Shown piece after piece: positions 51,928 to 60,027 of a stretch of DNA of 64,000 nucleotides. Position 1 is the first letter of the stretch; every line of letters begins with the position of its first letter. Under the pieces are notes generated by a model. It was not told the DNA's origin and made no database searches. It saw only the letters and a list, made by a program, of their open reading frames with translations. Origin of the DNA: Streptomyces nojiriensis (GTDB lineage Bacteria; Actinomycetota; Actinomycetes; Streptomycetales; Streptomycetaceae); contig NZ_CP071139.1 in assembly GCF_017639205.1 (NCBI RefSeq), positions 558,001 to 622,000 of the forward strand. Direction: 5' to 3'. A program made the translations under genes and the position numbers.

Positions 51928-52385
51928 CGGGACCGAATCCGACTGATCGAGGCAAGTTGGGATCGAAGATTCATCTGCTCACCGACCGGAACGGGCTGCC
52001 GCTGTCGCTGGGTATCTCCGGTGCGAACATGCATGACAGTCAAGGTCTTGAACCGCTCGTGCGGGGCATCCCGCCGATCCGCTCACACCGCGGCCCACGG
52101 CGGCGACGACCGGCGAAACTACATGCCGACAAGGGCTACGACTCCGATCACCTGCGCCGATGGCTCCGCAAGCGCGGCATCCGCCACCGCATCGCCCGCC
52201 GCGGCATCGAGTCCTCGCAGCGGCTCGGCCGCCACCATTGGGTTGTTGAGAGGACTGTGTCCTGGCTCGTCGGCTGCCGTCGGCTTCACCGCCGCTACGA
52301 GCGCAAGGCCGAACACTTCCTCGCCTTCGCCGGCATAGCCGCGGCCCTCATCTGTCACCGCAGACTCGTTCGCGTGGACGAGTAG
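51912..52385 (+). CDS. IS5-type transposase, C-terminal frame (OrfB)
   Basis: Continuation of the transposase in the -1 frame relative to OrfA, entered near AAACGGGGG. It contains LTGPNPTDRGKLGSKIHLL, the second catalytic Asp in LHADKGYDS and the catalytic Glu in VVERTVSWL, giving a complete DDE triad together with OrfA, and ends ALICHRRLVRVDE. No independent start is evident, so it is probably made only as a fusion. Confidence 0.82.
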   Translation, partial: KRGPLTGPNPTDRGKLGSKIHLLTDRNGLPLSLGISGANMHDSQGLEPLVRGIPPIRSHRGPRRRRPAKLHADKGYDSDHLRRWLRKRGIRHRIARRGIESSQRLGRHHWVVERTVSWLVGCRRLHRRYERKAEHFLAFAGIAAALICHRRLVRVDE

Positions 52386-52391
52386 GAACAG

Positions 52392-52871
52392 TCAGCGTGA
52401 GGCCCCGACACTGGCGACCCAGACACCGAACGGCACGATCTCCGGCCCGGTCTCGGTCTTCACCGTGACGCTCTGCACGTCGTTCAGATCCGACCAGGCG
52501 CTGGAGACTGTCTCGCTGACAGCCAGAAACCTCTCGACGACCGGACCGAGGTCGTCGGAAGCCACATAGGCGCCGCTGAACGGCAACGCATCCGGGGGCA
52601 CAGAACCGGTTGAGCACCGAAGCTGCCCGGCCTGTTCGTCGTGCCACACGTAGAACGTCGCCACGCCGGGAAAGCCCAGGTCGCGAATGCGTTCCTGGAT
52701 GGCAGCAGCAGTCCGCTCGAAGGCGGCCACCACTGCGTCGACGGACAACGAAATCCTGTCCTCGTCCGCCGTACTCAGCGACCAGGTGTTGGTCTCCCAC
52801 TCCACCCGCCGGTCAGCCGGCTCCAGGACCAGGGGCTCGGCCGCCACCTCAGCAATCCACGTCAACAGCAC
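52392..52871 (-). CDS. passenger gene inside the IS-type element, unknown function
   Basis: A 159-residue acidic protein with no signal or membrane segment: PLVLEPADRRVEWETNTWSL, AVVAAFERTAAAIQERIRDLG, VATFYVWHDEQAGQLRCSTG and FLAVSETVSSAWSDL are clear folded segments. The GTG at 52871 has an AGGA about ten bases upstream. It lies wholly between the transposase and the right inverted repeat, on the opposite strand, ending six bases after the transposase stop. No family recognised; its pattern resembles small immunity or unknown actinobacterial proteins rather than a transposition function. Confidence 0.65.
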   Translation of the reverse strand: MLLTWIAEVAAEPLVLEPADRRVEWETNTWSLSTADEDRISLSVDAVVAAFERTAAAIQERIRDLGFPGVATFYVWHDEQAGQLRCSTGSVPPDALPFSGAYVASDDLGPVVERFLAVSETVSSAWSDLNDVQSVTVKTETGPEIVPFGVWVASVGASR

Positions 52872-52938
52872 TACAGCAGTATCCTGCACTGCTCGGCCCG
52901 CGAGGCACCAAAAGAAACGACGTCTTAACCTCCATGCC

Positions 52939-53409
52939 GTGACGGCTGAGGTTGATCTCCAGCTCAGACCCGTGCGAGGCCTCGTTGACGGTCGGCGCAT
53001 GATGGCCGTCATGGAGAACGTGGTCGAGAAGATATAGGTCTGGTTCCGGTTCGTCCCTCGCGAGGGACGGTTCCCCCAAGACACCGAGGACCTGTGGGCG
53101 ACGCCCCTCGGCAATGACACGGCGTGTGTGCAGAACATCCCGTTTCTCCAGAATGGGGTTGCCGAGGGCGATGTAGTGCGATAGCAGACCGACACCGACG
53201 GGCTCCACTGGGCTGTCGGGCGGGTCAGTTCGTCCGCCAACTGCACGATCCGTGTGGTGCCTGTGCCCACCGGCCCCCTGGGACGCAGTCCGCAGGCGGT
53301 GCATCAGCGCCTTTCGGTTTTCGAGCTCGGAGTCGAGGTCTTCAGCGAGGACTTTCCCCTGGTGGCCTTCACCGCACCGGAGGCCGGATGTAGCACCGGC
53401 GAGTGGTGA
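52939..53409 (+). pseudogene. DUF4265 protein pseudogene
   Basis: One frame from the GTG at 52939 reads VTAEVDLQLRPVRGL, then VWFRFVPREGRFPQDTEDLW, TPLGNDTACVQNIPFLQNG, HWAVGRVSSSANCTIRVVPV and VFELGVEVFSEDFPLVAF, a clear DUF4265 domain. It is broken by in-frame TAG codons at 53035 and 53182 and its C-terminus is lost at a TGA (53407). It starts 12 bases after the target duplication of the IS-type element. Confidence 0.8.
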
Positions 53410-53427
53410 AACGCCTGAGCTTGCCGG

Positions 53428-54096
53428 CTAGCCGATTCGTCGAGGTTTGGTGCCGACCTTGTGATGTGCGGGTCGGGCGTACGACTCGCCTGTGGCGAGG
53501 ACGCGTCCGACGTCGTATCGGATGGCGGGTCTCCGGTTCTTCGAGCCGGGTGGGCGGCCGGGTCCCGGTCGAGTGGGTTTCGGTGCACGGGCTGGAGTGC
53601 CCGTCTTCACGCGGAGGCTCGTGAACCTCCGGCGGACTCGGGCGGGGGTGAGTCTGTTCGGTTCTGCCGGCCGTTCCCACGGCCGACGGAAGTCGCGCGT
53701 GGGTGGCCGGGCGAGCCGAAGTCGGGGGTGGGCGGCCAGGACGAGCCAGGTCCAGAGGTCGGCCGCGGCGGAGTCCCGGAGCTTGGGTCGGGTCCAGCCG
53801 AGCGTCTGCTCGAGCAGGCGGAAGGTGTGCTGCACGTCGAACCTTCGCAGGACGGCCTGCCAGCATCGGTCTACGTCCTCGGGGCGGGCGCTGGTGCCGG
53901 ACCCACCAGAGCCAGACGGGCTTGTTCACCCCGCCGCTGGGCAGTTTCGCGACCGTCAACCTGATCACGGTGCCCACGATGATGGGCAAGGGGCCGTCGT
54001 GATCACCCCATACCGCCCGGCGGGTCAGCCGGGGTGTAGCCGGTCCCAGTCCTGCGCGGTCGCCGTCCCGTACCGCTCGGTGTCGGTCACGGTCCT
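53428..54096 (-). pseudogene. C-terminal transposase fragment (copy 1)
   Basis: Across two frames the minus strand encodes VTDTERYGTATAQDWDRLHP, GPLPIIVGTVIRLTVAKLPSGG, KPVWLWW, then QHTFRLLEQTLGWTRPKLRD and RRPWERPAEPNRLTPARVRR, ending GTKPRRIG. This is the C-terminal half of the roughly 400-residue Streptomyces transposase family that I recall as NF041680. At least two frameshifts (near 54040, one C lost, and near 53890) and no N-terminal half. A second copy in opposite orientation is at 56102-57286. Confidence 0.75.
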
Positions 54097-54241
54097 ACCG
54101 CCACCTCTCCCCAGGTCTGATCGCCTGCTTCTTCCTCCAGGGCCTCGCCTGGCAGATGCCGGCGACCCCGCCGGCTACCAGTTCTTCACCGACCTCGGCC
54201 TCTGAGGTCCTGCGCCGCCGCCCCCGGCCAGCGGGACGCGC

Positions 54242-54280
54242 GAAGGCCCCGCCTGCGACCCAACCGCAGGCGGGGCCTTC
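54242..54280. terminator. strong intrinsic terminator (16-bp stem)
   Basis: Perfect arms GAAGGCCCCGCCTGCG and CGCAGGCGGGGCCTTC with a seven-base loop, 62 bases after the stop of the secreted protein on the minus strand. Confidence 0.9.
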
Positions 54281-54342
54281 GTCATGCCGTGCTCGCGGAC
54301 CGGGCCCCGGCCGCGGGGGCTGCGGACCGGCGCGCGGGGCCG

Positions 54343-55668
54343 TCAGGGAGCGGCGACGTACACGACCTGGCTCACGGCGTTCTCGAACTGCGGCGCGCCG
54401 GTGTAGGTCGCACGCCAGTAACCCGCCCCTGCCTGCGGGGCGGTGGTGGAGAAGGCGAAGCCCTCACCGTTCCACCTGGCGTCCGGCACGGTGGCAACGG
54501 TGGTCCAGCCGCCCTTGCCGGTGGCGGAGTACTGGATGTTCACCGGGATCGTGCCCGGCGTCGAGTTGCCTTCGAACCCCATGCTGCCGCCGACCTCCAC
54601 GGTCGCGGCATCGGAGCGGGTCGCGGTGAGGAACCGGAACGCGGCGGGCTGCACGACCATGATGTCGACGCTCGCCTGGGCGTCGGCCAGGAACAGGTCG
54701 TCGCTGTGCCAGCCGACCGCGATCGAGGAGTTGCTCCAGAGCGGCTGGGTCGCCGGGAAGAGCGCGTTGCCGCCGGCGTCCGTGGTGCGCTGGACGAAGT
54801 CGCCGAAGGAGTTGGAACCCATCGTCTTGCCGGCCAGCGGCTGCCAGCCGGTGGGCGAGTTCCAGAGCAGGGTGGCGCTGGTCGAGTTCACCGTGCCCTT
54901 GAACGGAACCTTCCGCTCGCTCGGAGTCTCGACGATCTTGGTGGCGGTCTTCTTCACCGTGATCGGGAAGGTCTTCGAGGAGGACTGGTTGTAGAAGACG
55001 TGGTTCGGGTCGTACTGGAAGGCCGCCTCGATGCGGTTCTGGTATTGGTCGGTGACCGGGAGCGTGGCGGAGAAGCTGCCGTCCGCCGCGGTCGTCACCT
55101 CCGCGTACTCCATGTACGAGGTGACCGCCACGGTCAGCCCGCCCATCGGGGTGATGGCGCCGGAACCCGGCCACTGGCCCATCAGGTGACCGCTGATGGT
55201 GACGCTGCGGTGCTGGTAGTCGACCGTGGTGCGGTCGACCTTCGTGTCCTTCATGTTCGTCTGCACGGCGTAGTAGAAATAGCCCACGCCGGCGGCGGAA
55301 AGCGTGTCGCCGCCCTCGTCGGAGGCCGACACGTCGATGCGGTAACTGCCCAGGTCCGGCAACTGGATGCGCCCGCGGTTCTTCCACGTACCGTTCTCGG
55401 CGGTGCCGGAGGTCAGATCGAAGTTCCCCACCGTGGCCACGGTCTGCTGGGTTTCCATCGAGTACAGGCTGACCTTGACGTTCTTGACGGCGCTCGGCGC
55501 GGTCAAGGACAGGACGATCTTGCCGTTGTTGGTCCAGTCGTTGTGAGCTTCCTGGACCGTGATGCCGGTGACTCCGCTGTCCGCGTGCGCGGCCGTGGTG
55601 CCGCCCAGAACGAGACTCCCGGCGGCCAGCGCTGCGGCACAAGCCAGCAGGGCACGACGAGTTGCCAT
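54343..55668 (-). CDS. large secreted protein with Ig-like repeats
   Basis: A 441-residue exported protein: signal peptide (1-35, ending TTAAHAD) and a mature chain of beta-rich modules (about 37-140 GITVQEAHNDWTNNGKIVLS..., 150-250 with VDRTTVDYQHRSVTISGHLMG, 250-350, and 355-441). The modules look like carboxypeptidase-regulatory/Ig-like domains seen in many Streptomyces surface proteins; no catalytic motif is visible. GGGGGGAA precedes the ATG. It lies between two decayed transposase copies yet is itself intact. Confidence 0.75.
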   Translation of the reverse strand: MATRRALLACAAALAAGSLVLGGTTAAHADSGVTGITVQEAHNDWTNNGKIVLSLTAPSAVKNVKVSLYSMETQQTVATVGNFDLTSGTAENGTWKNRGRIQLPDLGSYRIDVSASDEGGDTLSAAGVGYFYYAVQTNMKDTKVDRTTVDYQHRSVTISGHLMGQWPGSGAITPMGGLTVAVTSYMEYAEVTTAADGSFSATLPVTDQYQNRIEAAFQYDPNHVFYNQSSSKTFPITVKKTATKIVETPSERKVPFKGTVNSTSATLLWNSPTGWQPLAGKTMGSNSFGDFVQRTTDAGGNALFPATQPLWSNSSIAVGWHSDDLFLADAQASVDIMVVQPAAFRFLTATRSDAATVEVGGSMGFEGNSTPGTIPVNIQYSATGKGGWTTVATVPDARWNGEGFAFSTTAPQAGAGYWRATYTGAPQFENAVSQVVYVAAP

Positions 55669-56101
55669 TGTTCCCCCCTTGTACACCGCTGTGTCGCCGA
55701 CTGGCGATCAGCAGACGGACGCTACCAGCACCCCCGCCCCGTCCTCCAACGGGATATGCGGGACGTGGCGGGGCCGCGGTCACGACCCCGCAGGGCCGGT
55801 GCGGCGCCTGTGCCCGGGCGCTGGGAGGGCTTCGGGTGGCTCAGGCGGGTACGGCTCCGGTACGCAGGGCGAACTCCCGAAGGCCTGGCAGGCGTGCCGG
55901 ACTGTAGAGCAGGCTCGACGTCAGCGCCCGCAGCGCCGGGCGCCGGACTTCTTGAGCAGCCTCTTGCCGGACGCGGCGCAGTGCGGCGAACTCCTGCGCA
56001 CCGACGGGGACGCACGACACTACTGCCTGTCGCCGCACGGGGGCGCCGTGCGGGACGGTGACGGCAGCAGGCGGACGGCACAGGGCCGTTACGCTGCCCG
56101 C
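55669..56101. other. intergenic stretch: promoter side of the secreted gene plus decayed DNA
   Basis: About 430 bases. The left part should hold the promoter of the minus-strand secreted protein gene. The right part, from about 55940, probably contains eroded N-terminal codons of the transposase at 56102, but several frames are open and none reads as a convincing protein. Confidence 0.4.
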
Positions 56102-57286
56102 ACCACGGCCGCATCGACATCGACGGGCTGCGGCGGACGCTGGCCGCGCTGCCCCAGCCCAAGGCAGCCGATGACCGGCTCCTGCTGGCCGTGGACGTGA
56201 CCAACTGGCTGCGGCCCGATGCGGAGTGCAGTGCGGACCGGCTGTTCTGCCACACCTTCGGCCGCGGCCGGGACCAGCACCTGATGATCCCGGGCTGGCC
56301 GTACTCGTTCGTCGCCGCGCTCGAATCGGGCCGCACCTCCTGGTGCCAGCTGCTGGACGCCGTGCGACTCGGCCCCGAGGACGATGTCGCCGAGGTCACC
56401 GCCCGCCAGGTCCGCCGGGTGGTCGAGGACCTCGTCGTCTTCGACGCCCCGCGCATGGCCTACCTTCTCGACGGGCTGCCCGACGAGGTCCTGGGGCGGA
56501 TGCGCTCGGACCGTGTCGTGCGCCGACCAGCACCAACACAGTTGGAGTATGCCTCGGCCTATCCCCAGGGAGGGCGTCCTCCGAAGCACGGCAAGGAGTT
56601 CCGGTTCGCCAAGCCCGAGACCTGGGGCGGGCCCGACACGGCGACCGTCCAGGTCACCGACCGCTACGGCACCGCGCAAGCGACGGCCTGAGACCGCATC
56701 CACCCCCGCCTCACCACCCGCTCAGCCTGGATCGACCACGACGCCGAACTCCCCATCACTGGGGGGACGTTGATCCGGCTGGCAGTCGACCGTCTGCCAG
56801 CCGGCGGAGACCCGGTGCCAATGTGGCTGTGGTCCTCCGCCACCGGCATGACCGGTGCCGATGTCGATCTGCGCTGACAGGCGTTCCTCCGGCGCTTCGA
56901 CCTGGAGCACACGTTCCGGATGTTCAAGCAGACGCTCGGCTGGACCCGGCCCAAGCTCTGCACCCCAGAGGCGGCGGATCGGTGGACGTGGTTGATCATC
57001 GTCGCGCACACCCGGCTACGGCTCGCCCGGCCGCTCACCGAGGACGCCCGACGGCCCTGGGAACGGCCAGCGGAACCGAACAGACTCACCCCGGCCCGGG
57101 TCCGGCGGGGGTTCAGGACCCTCCGCCCACACCTACCCTGCCCGGCCCCGTGCACCCAAACCCGCCCGGCCCGGTCCCGGCCGCCCGCTCGGCTCAAAGA
57201 ACCAGAGGCCCGCCACCCGCTACGACGTGGGCAAAACCGTCCGGCGCCCCGAGAGCATCATCGAACGCGACCGGATCAGACCATAA
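56102..57286 (+). pseudogene. transposase pseudogene (copy 2)
   Basis: The plus strand reads HGRIDIDGLRRTLAALPQ, LLLAVDVTNWLRPDAECSAD, GWPYSFVAALESGRTSWCQL, APRMAYLLDGLPDEVLGRMR, then IHPRLTTRSAWIDHDAELPI, FRMFKQTLGWTRPKLCTPEA and TRYDVGKTVRRPESIIERD. It matches the same roughly 400-residue transposase family as copy 1 (53428-54096), but is interrupted by an in-frame TGA at 56689, a further stop near 56876 and at least one frameshift, and lacks the N-terminus. The 3' end abuts the phosphatase gene. Confidence 0.8.
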
Positions 57287-57295
57287 AGAACAAGC

Positions 57296-59473
57296 TCAGA
57301 CGCGGTGCGCGAACGCGGCGGGGACCGGGCCCTCGGTGCGCAGCAGCAGCAGGGCGATGTCGTCGGGGCGGGGGCCGTCGCGGTGGGCGTGCTCGATGAG
57401 TTCGTCCGCCAGGTCCCCGAGCGGGTGGTGCTCGGGGGCGTCGCCGATCAAGGCCGCGACCGCGCCGATGGCGTCCTCGATGTCCCGGCCGGGGGCCTCG
57501 ACGAGCCCGTCGGTGTAGAGGGCGAGGAGGGTGCCGGGGCTGAAGGGGATCTCGACGGCCGTGTACGAGGCCCCGGGCTCGATGCCCAGGAGGAGTCCGG
57601 CCGGCGGGTTCAGCATCTCGGTCTTCCCGCCGGGGTGGCGCAGCAGGGGCGGCGGGTGACCGGCGGAGGCCAGCCGGACCGTGTGGCCGGCGAGGTCGAT
57701 ATGGGCGTACAGGCAGCTGGTGAACAGCCCGGGTTCGAGGTCGGTCAGGAGCCGGTTGGTGCGGGCGAGCACCTCTTCCGGGGGCGCTCCGGCGCCCGCG
57801 TGGACGGCGGTTCGAACCTGGCCCATGAGGGCGGCGGCGTTCACGTTGTGGCCCTGGACGTCCCCGATGGCGGCCGCGACGGTGGTGTCGTCGATGCGGA
57901 TGAGGTCGTAGAAGTCGCCGCCGATCTCGAGGCCGTGCGCGGCCGGACGGTAGCGGGCGGCCACCTCGAGGCGGGGGACGCGCGGCAGGGTGTGGGGCAG
58001 CAGGCCCGTCTGCAGGCTGCGGGCGAGCTGGTGGGTGGCGTCGTAGAGGCGGGCGCGGTCCAGGGCCTGCGCGATCAGCCCGGCGATCGAGGTCAGGACG
58101 GCGCGCTCGCCGGGGGCGAAGACACGGGTGTGCGCGTAGGCGAGGACGAGGGAGCCGATGGGGCGGTTGGAGGCGATCAGGGGCAGGAACGCCCAGGCGG
58201 CCATGCCCTCCTCGACCACCGCGTCGGGGTGGGCGGCCAGGAGCTCGCCCACGTCGCCGAAGAACAGGGGGGTGGAGGTGTGCAGGATGTGGGTGATGGC
58301 GGTGTCGGCCGAGACGGGGGTGCCGTCGAGCGCCGCCAGGTGTTCGGCGGAGTATCCGCGGTGGCCGACGATCCGCACCCGCCCGTCCTGCTCGGCCAGC
58401 ATGGCGAGGGCGTGGGCGCCCAGGGACGGGACGATCTGGTCCGCGGCCTTCTCCACGACGTCCTGCGCGTGGGCGGCCTCGGTGAGGGTGACGGCCAGCA
58501 TCATGAGCGGGTAGAGCGCGGTGGCCCGGCTGGGTGCGGACTGCTCGGGGTCCGCCGACGGGAGGGGGGCCGGGGGGCCGTCCCGGTCGCCGAGCGCGGT
58601 GATGCGGACGCTGATCCCCGTGTTGTCCGGGTAGAGCTCGAAGCACAGCTGCTGTCCGGTGGGGCGCTCGGCGGTGAAGCTCCGGGGCAGCCGGCTCATC
58701 GCGGTGGCCCGGTAGTGGTTCTCGATGGCGGGCGTGTCCATCCAGGGAAGGGCCTCCCAGGGCAGGGCTCCGAGCAGGCCGGAGACGGGCGCGCCGAGCA
58801 GGTCGGCCGCCTCCTGGGTGATGAAGGTGATGGTGCCGTTCAGGTCGAGTGCGCAGTTGCCTCCGGGGAGGCGCCGGACGAAGGCCATGGTGGCCGCCGC
58901 CTCGGCCGGGCCCGGTGTGGGTGAGGGGAGCGGTCGCAGGATGACCGGATGCGGTGCCGGCCGCAGCGGCCGGCCCTGGCCGGCGGCCCGTAGCAGGATG
59001 CGCGCCATGAGGCTGCGGGCCGATTCCAGGGCCTTGCGTTCCCGCTCGTCGAGGTCGGGCCCGTGCGAGCCGGGCCACAGGAACACCAGGCCGGCCCCGG
59101 TGGGCTCGGCGGCCCGGTCGGCGGCTCCGGCGGTCAGGGGGGCGGCGGCGAGCGCGAAGTCGTACGGGAGGACGAGGCCGAGGCGCGGATAGCGGCGGGC
59201 CGTGTCCTCCTGGCCGCCGAGCCAGACGAGCCGGCCCTCACGGACCGCGTCGGCCACGGGGATGGGGTCGTCCAGGGCGACACGGGACCAGGGCGCCGCG
59301 AACTCCCGGGAGAGCCCGGAGGCCAGCATCAGGTGCAGTACGCGCCGGGTGGGGTCGGGGTCGGGCAGGTAGAGCATGCCGATGGACGCTCCCGCGTCGG
59401 CACAGGCCCCGACCAGTGCCTCTCTCAGCGCACGCCGGCCGGCCTGCTGATCACGCCCCGGAACGTTTCGCAC
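57296..59473 (-). CDS. GAF-PAS-GAF-PP2C (SpoIIE-type) phosphatase
   Basis: A 725-residue cytoplasmic phosphatase: GAF (about 15-165), a PAS-like segment (about 195-300, CALDLNGTITFITQEAADLLG), a second GAF (about 325-490, AADQIVPSLGAHALAMLAE), and PP2C (about 510-725) with GGDFYDL, GDVQGHNVNAA, AGHPPP and YTDGLVEAPG. Asn replaces the usual Gly after GDVQGH, which may tune metal binding. It likely dephosphorylates STAS antagonists. The GTG start has a weak ribosome-binding site. It converges with transposase copy 2, ten bases away. Confidence 0.88.
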   Translation of the reverse strand: MRNVPGRDQQAGRRALREALVGACADAGASIGMLYLPDPDPTRRVLHLMLASGLSREFAAPWSRVALDDPIPVADAVREGRLVWLGGQEDTARRYPRLGLVLPYDFALAAAPLTAGAADRAAEPTGAGLVFLWPGSHGPDLDERERKALESARSLMARILLRAAGQGRPLRPAPHPVILRPLPSPTPGPAEAAATMAFVRRLPGGNCALDLNGTITFITQEAADLLGAPVSGLLGALPWEALPWMDTPAIENHYRATAMSRLPRSFTAERPTGQQLCFELYPDNTGISVRITALGDRDGPPAPLPSADPEQSAPSRATALYPLMMLAVTLTEAAHAQDVVEKAADQIVPSLGAHALAMLAEQDGRVRIVGHRGYSAEHLAALDGTPVSADTAITHILHTSTPLFFGDVGELLAAHPDAVVEEGMAAWAFLPLIASNRPIGSLVLAYAHTRVFAPGERAVLTSIAGLIAQALDRARLYDATHQLARSLQTGLLPHTLPRVPRLEVAARYRPAAHGLEIGGDFYDLIRIDDTTVAAAIGDVQGHNVNAAALMGQVRTAVHAGAGAPPEEVLARTNRLLTDLEPGLFTSCLYAHIDLAGHTVRLASAGHPPPLLRHPGGKTEMLNPPAGLLLGIEPGASYTAVEIPFSPGTLLALYTDGLVEAPGRDIEDAIGAVAALIGDAPEHHPLGDLADELIEHAHRDGPRPDDIALLLLRTEGPVPAAFAHRV

Positions 59474-59563
59474 CTGACCATGGTCTCTCCATATCCCCCC
59501 TCCCGTCGGTACCCGCCCGTCCCGGCGAGCCCCTACGAGCCGTCGGCGGCCCCGCCCGGGGCT

Positions 59564-59923
59564 TCAGGACGGCCCCTGGGGCCCGAGGTCGGGATGGTCC
59601 TTGAGCAGGCCGGGCGGCGCGGCCTGGCGCCAGGAGTCGACGACGATGGCGCGGAGCTCGTCGGTGTCGTCGAGGGCCGCCAGGCGTGCCCGTACCCAGG
59701 CGAAGGACGCCTCGTGGTCCGCGACCCAGAACTTCCCGGGCTCGGCGCGGACCAGCTCGTCGCGTTCCTCCTTGGGGCAGCGGACGGCCAGCGACGTCTC
59801 GTCGTCGGGCAGGGTCAGGAACATCTTCCCGGCGACCCGGAAGGTGGGCATGGCCCAGGCTTCCTTCTCGGTCGTCTCCGGGAGGGCGAGGGCGATTTCA
59901 CGGACTTCGTCGGACGTGCACAC
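59564..59923 (-). CDS. MmcQ/YjbR family DNA-binding protein
   Basis: A 119-residue protein: CTSDEVREIALALPETTEKEAWAMPTFRVAGKMFLTLPDDETSL (given by its ends CTSDEVREIALALPE and KMFLTLPDDET) then FWVADHEASFAWVRARLAALD and ELRAIVVDSWRQAAPPGLL. This is the YjbR/MmcQ fold, a double-wing DNA-binding-like domain of unclear role. The GTG at 59923 gives the usual family length. Confidence 0.88.
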   Translation of the reverse strand: MCTSDEVREIALALPETTEKEAWAMPTFRVAGKMFLTLPDDETSLAVRCPKEERDELVRAEPGKFWVADHEASFAWVRARLAALDDTDELRAIVVDSWRQAAPPGLLKDHPDLGPQGPS

Positions 59924-60027
59924 ACCCTGACCGTACGACAGGCCACCGACATCGGGACTCGGCACGGACGCGCGGATCGCTCGGGCGTAGGCTTCGATCG
60001 GCACGGACGCATCGGGGGGCGGGGTTC

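Larger units (their letters stand above)
51528..52924 (+). mobile_element. IS5-type insertion element with passenger gene
   Basis: A 1397-bp element bounded by imperfect terminal inverted repeats: GACGTTGTTTCTTTTGG at the left end and, read inward from the right, GACGTCGTTTCTTTTGG, and flanked by direct TTA repeats (51525-51527 and 52925-52927). It carries a two-frame IS5-type (IS427-like) transposase on the plus strand and, on the minus strand after it, a 159-codon gene unrelated to transposition. The IS427 group is usually 800-900 bp and duplicates a TNA target, so the ends fit the group but the length does not. The family name is from pattern, not a database search. Confidence 0.85.

Noticed and set aside
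54111..54205. Short plus-strand frame ending in GDPAGYQFFTDLGL
   Set aside because: Looks like the end of some gene, but no start or domain is visible and it lies between transposase remnants and a terminator; too little to call.
57305..58924. 539-codon plus-strand frame opposite the GAF-PP2C phosphatase
   Set aside because: Val/Gly/Asp-rich antisense translation; the minus-strand gene has all PP2C and GAF motifs.
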